From: Burkholderiales bacterium RIFCSPLOWO2_12_FULL_65_40
GTDB taxonomy: Bacteria > Pseudomonadota > Gammaproteobacteria > Burkholderiales > Burkholderiaceae_C
Length of the DNA: 64,000 nucleotides
Reading direction: 5' to 3'
Assembly: GCA_001770955.1 (NCBI GenBank)
Contig: MESL01000041.1
Coordinates: 1 to 64,000 of the forward strand
Shown one piece after another: positions 45,137 through 52,968 of the stretch (the first letter of the stretch is position 1; each line of letters starts with the position of its first letter). The notes under the pieces are model-generated. The model was not told the origin of the DNA, made no database searches, and saw only the letters and a list, made by a program, of their open reading frames with translations. The position numbers and the translations under genes were made by a program.

Positions 45137-46816
45137 ATGACCGACCGCATTTGGCTCAAGAGCTACCCGTCTGGCGTGCCCGCCGACATCGACCCAGGGC
45201 AGTACCCGTCCCTCGTCGCACTGATGGAGGAAGCCTTCCACAAGTACGCCGACCGCGTGGCCTACAGCTTCATGGGCAAGGACATCACCTACGCCCAGAC
45301 GGAGTCGCTGAGCAATGCCTTCGCCACCTATCTGCAGGGCCTGGGCATGGTCAAGGGTGACCGTGTTGCCATCATGATGCCCAACGTCCCGCAGTACCCG
45401 GTCACGGTGGCCGCCATCCTGCGCGCCGGTTTCGTGGTGGTCAACGTCAACCCGCTGTACACGCCACGCGAGCTGGAGCACCAGCTCAAGGACTCGGGCG
45501 CCAAGGCCATCGTCATCATCGAGAACTTTGCCACCACGCTGGAGCAGTGCATTACCCACACGCCCGTCAAGCATGTGGTGCTGTGTGCCATGGGCGACCA
45601 GCTCGGCCTGCTCAAGGGCGCGCTGGTCAACTATGTGGTGCGCAACGTCAAGAAGATGGTGCCGGCCTACAACTTGCCCAATGCCGTGCGCTTCAACGAA
45701 GCCATCGCCCAGGGAACGCGCGGCACCTTCAAAAAGCCGGACATCAAGCCCGACGACATTGCCCTGCTGCAGTACACCGGGGGCACCACGGGTGTTTCCA
45801 AGGGCGCCGTGCTGCTGCACCGCAATGTGATCGCCAACGTACTGCAGTCCGAAGTGTGGAACGAGCCCGTGATGAAGAAGGTGCCCGCTGGCGAGCAGCC
45901 CACCAGCATCTGCGCGCTGCCGCTGTACCACATCTTCGCGTTCACGGTGAACATGATGCTGTCCATGCGCATGGGCGGCAAGACCATCCTGATCCCGAAC
46001 CCGCGTGACCTGCCCGCCGTGCTCAAAGAGCTGTCCAAGCACACCTTCCACAGCTTCCCGGCCGTGAACACGTTGTTCAACGGCCTGGCCAACCACCCCG
46101 ACTTCAACACCGTCAACTGGAAGAACCTCAAAGTTTCCGTGGGCGGCGGCATGGCGGTGCAGGGTGCGGTAGCCAAGCTGTGGCTGGAGAAGACAGGCTG
46201 CCCGATCTGCGAAGGCTACGGCCTGTCGGAAACCAGCCCTTCGGCCAGCTGCAACCCGGTGACGGCGACGGAATTCACCGGAACCATTGGCGTGCCATTG
46301 CCCAGCACCTGGATGAAACTGCTCGACGACGAAGGCAACACGGTCACCGAACTGGGTGTTCCCGGCGAGATCGCCATCAAGGGCCCGCAGGTCATGGCCG
46401 GCTACTGGCAGCGCCCCGACGAAACCGCCAAGGTGATGACCGAAGACGGTTACTTCAAATCCGGTGACGTCGGCGTCATGGACGAGCGCGGCTTCTTCAA
46501 GATCGTCGATCGCAAGAAGGACATGGTGCTGGTCAGCGGCTTCAATGTCTATCCCAACGAGGTCGAAGAGGTGGTGGCCGCCATGCCGGGCGTGATGGAA
46601 TGCGCCGTGGTGGGTGTGCCCGACGAAAAGTCGGGCGAAGCCGTCAAGCTGGTCATTGTGCGCAAGGACCCCGACCTCACCGAGGAGGCCGTGCGCGAGT
46701 TCTGCCGCCATGAGCTGACGGGCTACAAGCAGCCCAAGGTGGTCGAGTTCCGCGAAGAGCTGCCCAAGACGCCTGTGGGCAAGATCTTGCGCCGAGAACT
46801 GCGCGACAAGAAGTAA
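45137..46816 (+). CDS. fadD: Long-chain-fatty-acid--CoA ligase
   Basis: AMP-forming acyl-CoA synthetase activating fatty acids for beta-oxidation or lipid synthesis. It has 559 residues (E. coli FadD 561). Motifs: P-loop-like YTGGTTGVSKGAVL (~215), GYGLSETSP (~363), YFKSGDVGVMDERGF and DRKKDMVLVSGFNVYPNEVE, and the C-terminal catalytic Lys in TPVGKILRRELR. Start 45137 has GGAG a few bases upstream; the open frame before it lacks similarity. Probably monocistronic, with a hairpin pair after the stop. Confidence 0.96.
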   Translation: MTDRIWLKSYPSGVPADIDPGQYPSLVALMEEAFHKYADRVAYSFMGKDITYAQTESLSNAFATYLQGLGMVKGDRVAIMMPNVPQYPVTVAAILRAGFVVVNVNPLYTPRELEHQLKDSGAKAIVIIENFATTLEQCITHTPVKHVVLCAMGDQLGLLKGALVNYVVRNVKKMVPAYNLPNAVRFNEAIAQGTRGTFKKPDIKPDDIALLQYTGGTTGVSKGAVLLHRNVIANVLQSEVWNEPVMKKVPAGEQPTSICALPLYHIFAFTVNMMLSMRMGGKTILIPNPRDLPAVLKELSKHTFHSFPAVNTLFNGLANHPDFNTVNWKNLKVSVGGGMAVQGAVAKLWLEKTGCPICEGYGLSETSPSASCNPVTATEFTGTIGVPLPSTWMKLLDDEGNTVTELGVPGEIAIKGPQVMAGYWQRPDETAKVMTEDGYFKSGDVGVMDERGFFKIVDRKKDMVLVSGFNVYPNEVEEVVAAMPGVMECAVVGVPDEKSGEAVKLVIVRKDPDLTEEAVREFCRHELTGYKQPKVVEFREELPKTPVGKILRRELRDKK

Positions 46817-46823
46817 GCCGCGA

Positions 46824-46880
46824 GGGGCGAAAGCCCCCGTGCGCCACAATACGGAGCGGCTTCGGCCGCTCTTTGTCTTT
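46824..46880 (+). terminator. Two tandem tetraloop hairpins after fadD
   Basis: GGGGC-GAAA-GCCCC (46824-46837), then GAGCGGC-TTCG-GCCGCTC (46854-46871) followed by TTTGTCTTT. The second resembles a Rho-independent terminator and sits only 19 bp before the mtnN start, so it could also affect mtnN translation. Confidence 0.6.
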
Positions 46881-46890
46881 CTGGAACACC

Positions 46891-47640
46891 ATGACCACCG
46901 CCATCCTCAGCGCCCTTCCCGAAGAACAGTCCGGCCTCGTCGGAAGCCTGGAACAGGCCCGCCGCGTGACGCACGCGGGGCGGGCCTTCTGGCAGGGGGT
47001 GTTGCACGGCAAACCGGTGGTGCTGGCGCTCTCGGGCATGGGCAAGGTGGCTGCAGCGACCACGGCCACGGTACTGGTCGAGCGGTTTGGCGTGGCACGC
47101 ATCGTGTTCACGGGTGTGGCGGGCGGGCTGGGGGACGGTGTGCGGGTGGGTGATGTGGTGGTGGCGCTGGACTATGTGCAGCACGACATGGATGTCTCGC
47201 CGCTGTTCCAGCGCTGGCATGTGCCCGGCTACGCGGGGGTGCGTCTACCGTGCGATGCCGGTTTGTCTGCTCATCTTTCAGGAGCTGTCAGCGCTTGTCT
47301 GCAAAGCGCTGGGGGCCAGTTTTATGTCAATTCAGATGGTCGGCCACCGCAGCTGCACCGGGGGCTGGTGGCCAGTGGTGACCAGTTCGTGACCAGCGCA
47401 CAGGTGTCGCGGGCGCTGCGCGATCCCCTGGTGGCGGCGGGGCACGATGTTCTGGCCGTGGAGATGGAGGGCGCTGCCGTGGCCCAGGTGTGCCTGGACT
47501 ATGGCGTGCCGTTCGCCGCAGTGCGCACCATCTCGGATCGGGCCGACGACGACGCGCATGTGGACTTCCCGGTGTTCATCCAGACAGTGGCCAGCCGCTA
47601 CGCCGACCACATCGTGCGCCATTTACTCGAATTGCTATAA
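46891..47640 (+). CDS. mtnN: 5'-methylthioadenosine/S-adenosylhomocysteine nucleosidase
   Basis: Hydrolyses MTA and SAH to adenine plus the ribosyl thio-compounds. It has 249 residues (E. coli 232). Family residues: the catalytic Glu in SALPEEQSGL, VFTGVAGGLGDGVRVGDVVV, VEMEGAAVAQVC and the catalytic Asp in RTISDRADDDA. A stretch ~126-150 (SGAVSACLQSAGGQFYVN) is longer than in E. coli and is encoded by a dispersed repeat. The final codons and stop overlap another copy. Start 46891 (MTTAILSALPEE) is preferred over an upstream TTG. Confidence 0.93.
   Translation: MTTAILSALPEEQSGLVGSLEQARRVTHAGRAFWQGVLHGKPVVLALSGMGKVAAATTATVLVERFGVARIVFTGVAGGLGDGVRVGDVVVALDYVQHDMDVSPLFQRWHVPGYAGVRLPCDAGLSAHLSGAVSACLQSAGGQFYVNSDGRPPQLHRGLVASGDQFVTSAQVSRALRDPLVAAGHDVLAVEMEGAAVAQVCLDYGVPFAAVRTISDRADDDAHVDFPVFIQTVASRYADHIVRHLLELL
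47267..47336 (+). repeat. Dispersed quasi-palindromic repeat, copy 6 (inside mtnN)
   Basis: Reads TTTCAGGAGCTGTCAGCGCT, TGTCTGCAAAGCGCTGGGGGC, then CAGTTTTATGTCAATT: core, mirror arm and T-rich tail. In frame; inserts ~14 residues relative to E. coli MtnN. Confidence 0.7.
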
Positions 47641-47697
47641 AAAACATAGCTGCTTGCGCATGATGGGCGGGTGTTTTTTGCCAATATTGCTTGAATT
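47631..47697 (+). repeat. Dispersed quasi-palindromic repeat, copy 7 (stop end of mtnN)
   Basis: Begins ATTGCTATAAAAAACATAGC, then TGCTTGCGCATGATGGGCGG, TTTTTTGCC and ATTGCTTGAATT. It carries the mtnN TAA stop. Confidence 0.75.
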
Positions 47698-47746
47698 ATC
47701 CTGGCCTCTTGAAACAGGCACGGCCCAGACCAGCGACCGCCGCGCA

Positions 47747-47833
47747 AGGGCCGCCCCGCCGCGCTGAGCAAGGTCCCCCTTCCCGGCGAAGCCGAGAGAA
47801 GGGGGAGGGCGCGCAGCGCCACAGGGGGTTGTC
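47747..47833 (+). repeat. GC-rich hairpin repeat between mtnN and corA
   Basis: Begins GGGCCGCCCC like the repeat in the RND adaptor gene. Contains the perfect stem CCCCCTTC / GAAGGGGG around CCGGCGAAGCCGAGA, and ends at the corA stop. Could terminate both convergent transcripts; no T tract. Confidence 0.55.
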
Positions 47834-48820
47834 TTACTTCAACCAGCCGCGCCGACGGAAGTACCACATGGGCACCAGGGCGCTGCACACCATCAGGCCC
47901 AGGGCGAAGGGGTAGCCCAGCGTCCACTCCAGCTCGGGCATGAACTTGAAGTTCATGCCGTAGCTGCTGGCGATCAGTGTGGGCGGCAGCAGCGCCACGC
48001 TGGCCACCGAGAAGATCTTGATGATCTTGTTCTGGTTGATGTTGATGAAACCGACCGTGGCGTCCATCAGGAAGTTGATCTTGTCGAACAGGAAGGCCGT
48101 GTGGCTGTCGAGCGACTCGATATCGCGCAGGATCTGGCGCGCCTCCTCGAACTGCTCGGCGTTGAGCATCTTGCTGCGCATCATGAAGCTGACCGCGCGG
48201 CGTGTGTCCATCACGTTGCGGCGGATGCGGCCGTTCAAGTCTTCCTGGCGTGCAATGGCTGCCAGCACCTCGCCGGCGCGGGCGTCGGTCACATCGCCGG
48301 CCAGCACCTGGGTGCTGACTTTCTCCAGATCGTCGTAAATGCCTTCGAGCGTGTCGGCCGAATATTCCGCGTCGGCGTCAAAGAGCTTGAGAAGCACGTC
48401 CCGTGCATCCTCGATCAGACCCGGCGCCCTGCGTGCGCGCAGGCGCAGCAGACGGAACACCGGGATGTCCTCGTCGTGGATGGAGAACAGCACGCCCTTG
48501 CTGCGCAGGCTGGGGTTGATCAGGTTGAGGATAAAGGCCACGCGCACCGAACGCGGCTGGTCGTGGTCGTCGATGAGGAAGTCGCTGCGGATGTGCAGCT
48601 CGCCGTTGTCTTCTTCGTAGAAGCGGGCGGACTCTTCGATGTCCTCGTCCATCGCGTCTTCAGGGATGGACAGGCCGTAATACTGGGTGACCCAGCGCTT
48701 TTCGTCGAGCGTGGGTGATTCAAGGTCCACCCAGATGGGCTGGAAGCGGGAGAGCTCCTCGAGCGATTCGATCTCTTCCTGGACAAGGCGCCCATTGGCA
48801 AGCGTGAAGATGTTGAGCAT
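47834..48820 (-). CDS. corA: CorA-family magnesium/cobalt transporter
   Basis: Pentameric inner-membrane Mg2+ channel. It has 328 residues. A large acidic cytoplasmic domain occupies ~1-265 (many Glu/Asp, long stalk helix). Two C-terminal membrane helices follow, the first ending in the diagnostic YGMNF loop (SSYGMNFKFMPE) and the last followed by a basic WYFRRRGWLK tail. Length and layout match E. coli CorA (316). Monocistronic; convergent with mtnN. Confidence 0.96.
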   Translation of the reverse strand: MLNIFTLANGRLVQEEIESLEELSRFQPIWVDLESPTLDEKRWVTQYYGLSIPEDAMDEDIEESARFYEEDNGELHIRSDFLIDDHDQPRSVRVAFILNLINPSLRSKGVLFSIHDEDIPVFRLLRLRARRAPGLIEDARDVLLKLFDADAEYSADTLEGIYDDLEKVSTQVLAGDVTDARAGEVLAAIARQEDLNGRIRRNVMDTRRAVSFMMRSKMLNAEQFEEARQILRDIESLDSHTAFLFDKINFLMDATVGFININQNKIIKIFSVASVALLPPTLIASSYGMNFKFMPELEWTLGYPFALGLMVCSALVPMWYFRRRGWLK

Positions 48821-48861
48821 GTGCTCACTCCCTGGTAGTGGTGGCCGGCAGAGGGGGTGGG

Positions 48862-48918
48862 GCGCTTTCAGCCCCGGCGCTGGCCTGGGAGCTGAAAGCT
48901 ATCGACTGGGATAGGCTT
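48862..48918 (-). repeat. Dispersed quasi-palindromic repeat, copy 8 (upstream of corA)
   Basis: Its complement reads CTATCCCAGTCGATAGCTTT, CAGCTCCC, AGCGCCGGGGCTGAAAGCG. The terminal CTAT/ATAG inverted pair and the GGCTGAAA tail are family features. It lies in the corA leader, 40 bp upstream of the ATG. The remainder to 49010 shows nothing. Confidence 0.6.
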
Positions 48919-49010
48919 CCATGGAACGTTCTCCAAAAATCCGAACGGGGAATTATCGCACCGGCATGTGACGCCTGCATGGCGTGCGCTGCCCGCGCAG
49001 CGCCCGGGGT

Positions 49011-49751
49011 TCAAGGGGCTGCAGGGGTGGACCGTGCCAGGACCCGGGCGAGGCAGAGGTCGGCCCAGGCGGCGGGTTTGGCCTGGGGAGCGCGCAGCAG
49101 GTAAGATGCGTCATAGGTGATGACGGCAGGCAGGCCCGCCATGCGGTGCGCCTGTCCGCGCAACTGGCCCAGGGGCTCGGTGCGGCCCAATACCGCGAGG
49201 GCCGCCGCACGGCCCATGAGGAGCAGCACCGAGGGCTTTACGGAGGCCAGCGCTTGGGCCAGCACTTCGTCGGGGGGGGCCGCATCGGTGCTGGGGCCGT
49301 GCGCGGCCGACAGGGCGCACAGAAACACCCGCGGATGCCGGTGCAGTTGCAGCGCGCGCAGCATGTTGCCCAACAAGCGCCCGGCCTCGCCCTCCAGGGG
49401 GTCTGCGTCCGCCAGGCCATCTGCGACGATGAGCCAGCCAGCGCCCAGGGCGGCGGGGGTGTGCTGTGGGTCGGCGCCGGGAAACAGTGCGCGGGGTGGG
49501 AGCAGCACACGGGCTGGCAGTGTCTGCCCATGGAGGGTTGCGGGCTGCACGGGCAGCACCGGACGCAGGGGCTGCGGAGCCTTGATCGGAGCCGGGGCGG
49601 CGTGCGTTGTGACGGTGGGCGTGGGCTGGGGCGGTGTCCCATGGGTGGACGGCGTTGCGGCAGGTTCCTGTGCCATGGCACCGGGCCACCACAGGGATAC
49701 GCCCATCTCTTTGAGCATGGCGCGCTGGCGAGAATCGAGGTGCAGACTCAT
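49011..49751 (-). CDS. UDG-superfamily-like protein with HolD-like N-terminus
   Basis: Cytosolic protein of 246 residues, of the group usually annotated as uracil-DNA glycosylase. The C-terminal ~145 residues have the UDG-superfamily pattern (GWLIVADGLADADPLEGEAGRLLGNMLRAL; VLLLMGRAAALAVLG). They lack the Fe-S cysteines and the catalytic-site signature of family 4, so activity is doubtful. The N-terminus (LKEMGVSLWWPGAM) resembles the clamp-loader-binding tail of DNA polymerase III psi (HolD), and like holD it directly precedes or neighbours rimI. A Pro/Ala/Thr linker (~30-80) joins the parts. Overlaps rimI by 4 bp. Fold likely; function unproven. Confidence 0.75.
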   Translation of the reverse strand: MSLHLDSRQRAMLKEMGVSLWWPGAMAQEPAATPSTHGTPPQPTPTVTTHAAPAPIKAPQPLRPVLPVQPATLHGQTLPARVLLPPRALFPGADPQHTPAALGAGWLIVADGLADADPLEGEAGRLLGNMLRALQLHRHPRVFLCALSAAHGPSTDAAPPDEVLAQALASVKPSVLLLMGRAAALAVLGRTEPLGQLRGQAHRMAGLPAVITYDASYLLRAPQAKPAAWADLCLARVLARSTPAAP

Positions 49752-50224
49752 AGCGGACGGCTCATGACCACTGCGTCCTCGCGCTCGGTGCCGATGGCAG
49801 GGTAATAGCGCTTGCGCTCGCCCACGCGCCGGAAGCCATTGGCTTCATAGATCTGGCGGGCGCGCAGATTGCTCGCGCGCACCTCCAGCCACAGCCATTG
49901 CGCGCCCTGGCCACGGGCCCAGAGGGCCAGAGCATCGAGCAGCACATGCGCCCAGCCTTGGCGCTGGAAGGCGGGGGCCACGGTCAGGTTCAGCAAGTGG
50001 GCTTCGTCCACGCCCAGCATGGCGACAAAGTAACCCAGGATCTGCTCGTCGCCCATGAGCAACTGGATCTGGTAACCGCTTGCCATGGCATCGGTGAAAT
50101 TACCGCGCGTCCAGGGGTGCGAGTAGGCCTGTTGCTCCACGGCCAGCACATCGTCCAGCCGGGCGAGTGACAGGGTCTCGAAACGTGCCGGAAGGCTGTC
50201 CAGGGGTTGGGCCGATGCGCTCAT
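49748..50224 (-). CDS. rimI: Ribosomal protein S18-alanine N-acetyltransferase
   Basis: GNAT acetyltransferase of 158 residues that acetylates the N-terminus of ribosomal protein bS18. Acetyl-CoA motif: LLNLTVAPAFQRQGWAHVLLDALALWA (~80-105; R/QxxGxG/A variant). Also LEVRASNLRARQIYEANGFRRVGERKRYY near the C-terminus and the EQQAYSHPWTRGNF substrate-binding start. Start 50224 (MSASAQPLD) was chosen by family length; the upstream open frame overlaps tsaB. 11 bp after tsaB, 4-bp overlap with the next gene. Confidence 0.94.
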   Translation of the reverse strand: MSASAQPLDSLPARFETLSLARLDDVLAVEQQAYSHPWTRGNFTDAMASGYQIQLLMGDEQILGYFVAMLGVDEAHLLNLTVAPAFQRQGWAHVLLDALALWARGQGAQWLWLEVRASNLRARQIYEANGFRRVGERKRYYPAIGTEREDAVVMSRPL

Positions 50225-50235
50225 CCATGCACCTT

Positions 50236-50934
50236 TCAGCGGGCGGCGGCGGCTTGCGCTGCCGCACGTTCGGCCGTTGTCTGGGCGACTTTGTCGCGAA
50301 TGTACAGCGGCTGGGCTGCTGCAGCCGTCACTGCATGGCCGGTGGCCAACAGGTGGGGGGCCAGGCGCAACAGGGCCACCCCCGTGGGCAATGCGCGCAC
50401 ATGCAGCGCACCGGGGGCCAGCCGCTCGCCATAGGCTGCCTGGGCATTGCCGGCCACGGTCCAGCCGGGGGGCACCTGCACAGCCTGGGGTGCGCTCAGG
50501 CCCAGATCGCCCATGCCGTGCCAGGCGCTGTCCTGCCATTGGTAGCGCGCTGCGTACACCTCGTCCATGCGGGCGTCCAGCACCGCCACCACATCGGTGC
50601 AGCCGTGCTGATGGCGCGCCTGTTCGGCCACGGCGGCCAGTGTGTCAATGGGGAGCACCGGAATGCCGCGCCCTGCGTTGGCCCCGAAGGCCAGGCCCTG
50701 GGCCACGGCGCAGGCCGTGCGCAGCCCGGTGAATGAGCCCGGCCCGCGCCCGAACACCAGCGCGTCCAGCTGTGCCAGGTTCAGCGCAGCCTGCTCCAGC
50801 AAGCTGAACAGGGCGGCAATCAGCGTGGCCGAGGCCTGTGCGCCGCCAGGTCCGCTGTGCTCCCACACGGCATCGCCGCGCTGCACGGCGATGGACAGGG
50901 TGTCGGTGCTGGTGTCGAAAGCAAGCAGGTTCAT
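50236..50934 (-). CDS. tsaB: tRNA threonylcarbamoyladenosine biosynthesis protein TsaB
   Basis: Dimerisation partner of TsaD in the t6A37 tRNA modification complex. It has 232 residues. ASKHA-fold features: MNLLAFDTSTDTLSIAVQRG at the N-terminus, LDALVFGRGPGSFTGLRTACAVAQGLAFG (~60-88) and VVAVLDARMDEVYAARYQW (~118). First gene of tsaB-rimI-UDG-like. The t6A synthase partner sua5 lies 5 kb away in this window. Confidence 0.95.
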   Translation of the reverse strand: MNLLAFDTSTDTLSIAVQRGDAVWEHSGPGGAQASATLIAALFSLLEQAALNLAQLDALVFGRGPGSFTGLRTACAVAQGLAFGANAGRGIPVLPIDTLAAVAEQARHQHGCTDVVAVLDARMDEVYAARYQWQDSAWHGMGDLGLSAPQAVQVPPGWTVAGNAQAAYGERLAPGALHVRALPTGVALLRLAPHLLATGHAVTAAAAQPLYIRDKVAQTTAERAAAQAAAAR

Positions 50935-51119
50935 GAAGCGGTCGGATGGGGCGAGCGGGCATTATCGCCAGACTTCCCGCAGGCCCCCGCAGTGACATCC
51001 GCAGACGTCGATGAAATTGTGCTGGCTACCCGGCGCTCCACAGGGGGTTTGCTGCGGGGGCTGGGTGCGAGCAGGGTCATGGGCAGGCCGGAGGGCTGTC
51101 AGCCGCTAGACTTCTTGGC

Positions 51120-52559
51120 ATGCCATTTCCTGCTTTCGGTCTGCTGTGTCTGCGCCATGCGCTTTGTGCTGTCTTGGTGGGGGCCGCAGCCACGGCCTTG
51201 GCGAGCCCGGGTACTCCCTGGCCTGCCGAGGTGGACGCCGCCCTGGCCCGTGCCAGGTTGCCGCGCGAGGCGCTGTCGGTGTATGTGGCCGACGCGCAGG
51301 ATGCCCGCGCACCCGTGCGTTTGTCCTATCGGGCACAGGAGCCGGTCAACCCGGCTTCGGTGATGAAGCTGGTGACCACCTATGCCGCGCTGGACCAGCT
51401 CGGCCCCGCCTACACCTGGAAGACGCCCGTCTATATCGACGGGGTGGTGCAGGGCGGAAGTCTCAAGGGCGATGTCTATATCCAGGGGCAGGGTGACCCC
51501 ACGCTGGTCATGGAGCGCCTGTGGCTGATGCTGCGGCGCCTGCAAGGCCAGGGCATCCAGGTCATCGTGGGCGACATTGTGCTGGACCGCACGGCGTTCG
51601 ACGTTCCCGAGCACGATCCGGCGCGCTTTGACGGGGAGCCCCTGCGCCCCTACAACGCCGCACCCGATGCGTTGTTGCTCAATTTCAAGTCGGTCAGCAT
51701 GGGCTTTGCGCCCGATGCTGCCGCCGGCGTCGCCCGCATCCAGTACGACCCGCCGCTGGCGGGCGTGCAGCGCCAGGGGAGCGTGCCACTGGCGGCACCG
51801 GGAGCCGAGTGCGGCGACTGGCGCGCGTCCCTGCGGGCCGAGCTGTCCGACCCATCCCGCGCGGGGTTCCAGGGGGTGTACCCCGCCGCCTGCGGGGAGC
51901 GCGTGTGGCCCGTCGCTTTTGCCGACCCACCCGGGTTTGCCGCGCGGGCCGTGGAGGGCATGTGGCGCGAAATGGGCGGCAAACTTACCGGCAGCGTGCG
52001 CCAGGGCAAGGTGCCCGCCGGCCTGCGCCCCCTGTTCATCACCACCTCGCCGACCTTGGCCGAGGTGGTGCGCGACGTGAACAAGTTCAGCAACAACGTC
52101 ATGGCGCAGCATGTGTTCCTGACGCTGGCGCTGCAGAAGAACGGCGTGGCCACGTTCGACGGCGCGCGCGAGGTGCTGCGCCAGTGGTGGCAAGGGCGGT
52201 GGGGCGACGTTCCCATGCCCGTGGCCGACAATGGCGCGGGCCTGAGCCGGGAGGCGCGCATCAGCGCCCAGGCCCTGGGCCGCATGCTGCAGACCGCGTG
52301 GACCTCGCCCGTGATGCCCGAACTGGTGGCCTCCCTGCCCATCGTGGGCGTCGATGGCACCTTGCGCCGCAGCAAAAGCAGGGCCGGCACGGCCCACCTC
52401 AAGACGGGCAGCCTGCGCGACGTGATGGCCGTGGCCGGCTATGTGCATGGCGCCAGCGGACGGCGCTATGTGCTGGTGGCCATGGTCAACCATGCGGCCG
52501 CCGCCGCCGCGCGCCCGGCCCTGGACGCCCTGATCGACTGGACCGCGCGCGACCAGTAG
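51120..52559 (+). CDS. dacB: D-alanyl-D-alanine carboxypeptidase/endopeptidase (PBP4 type)
   Basis: Periplasmic penicillin-binding protein trimming peptidoglycan peptides. It has 479 residues with a signal peptide ending near ALAS (~29). Active-site motifs in order: Ser80-Val-Met-Lys (NPASVMKLVTTYAAL), Ser-Asn-Asn (VNKFSNNVMAQ, ~323) and Lys-Thr-Gly (HLKTGSLRDVMAVAGY, ~421). The insert domains between the first two motifs are typical of class C PBP4. Divergent from tsaB. Family secure. Confidence 0.95.
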   Translation: MPFPAFGLLCLRHALCAVLVGAAATALASPGTPWPAEVDAALARARLPREALSVYVADAQDARAPVRLSYRAQEPVNPASVMKLVTTYAALDQLGPAYTWKTPVYIDGVVQGGSLKGDVYIQGQGDPTLVMERLWLMLRRLQGQGIQVIVGDIVLDRTAFDVPEHDPARFDGEPLRPYNAAPDALLLNFKSVSMGFAPDAAAGVARIQYDPPLAGVQRQGSVPLAAPGAECGDWRASLRAELSDPSRAGFQGVYPAACGERVWPVAFADPPGFAARAVEGMWREMGGKLTGSVRQGKVPAGLRPLFITTSPTLAEVVRDVNKFSNNVMAQHVFLTLALQKNGVATFDGAREVLRQWWQGRWGDVPMPVADNGAGLSREARISAQALGRMLQTAWTSPVMPELVASLPIVGVDGTLRRSKSRAGTAHLKTGSLRDVMAVAGYVHGASGRRYVLVAMVNHAAAAAARPALDALIDWTARDQ

Positions 52560-52579
52560 ACCGAAACCCCGCCCATGCC

Positions 52580-52861
52580 ATGTCCCTCACCGACCTGATC
52601 GGCTACCTGGCCGCCGCCCTCACGACCTGCAGCTTTGTGCCGCAGGCGCTGCACACCTTCCGCACACGCGATGTGCGCGGCATTTCCCTGGGCATGTACA
52701 GCGTGTTCACAGTGGGCATCGCCCTGTGGCTGGTGTACGGGCTGGCGCTGAGGGCCTGGCCCATCGTGGGGGCCAATGCCATCACCCTGGCGCTGGCCGG
52801 CAGCATCCTGGCGATGAAGCTGCGGTACGGGCGCAGCGAACCACCGCACGACGCCTCGTGA
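52580..52861 (+). CDS. SemiSWEET (MtN3/PQ-loop) sugar transporter
   Basis: Small membrane protein of 93 residues forming a dimeric sugar facilitator. Three helices: ~5-24 with the PQ motif (TTCSFVPQALHTFRTRDVRGISL), ~38-58 (VFTVGIALWLVYGLAL) and ~63-82 (PIVGANAITLALAGSILAMKL). Pattern and length are exactly those of bacterial SemiSWEETs. It starts 20 bp after dacB. Substrate unknown. Confidence 0.92.
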   Translation: MSLTDLIGYLAAALTTCSFVPQALHTFRTRDVRGISLGMYSVFTVGIALWLVYGLALRAWPIVGANAITLALAGSILAMKLRYGRSEPPHDAS

Positions 52862-52968
52862 GCTGTCGCACAGGTGTCTGATTGATGTGGGGCCGCGCGT
52901 AATCCCCAATGGTGAAGGCACCGCAGGTACAGGCACCATGGCCGTTTTCCGACCTGAGGGATTCATCC

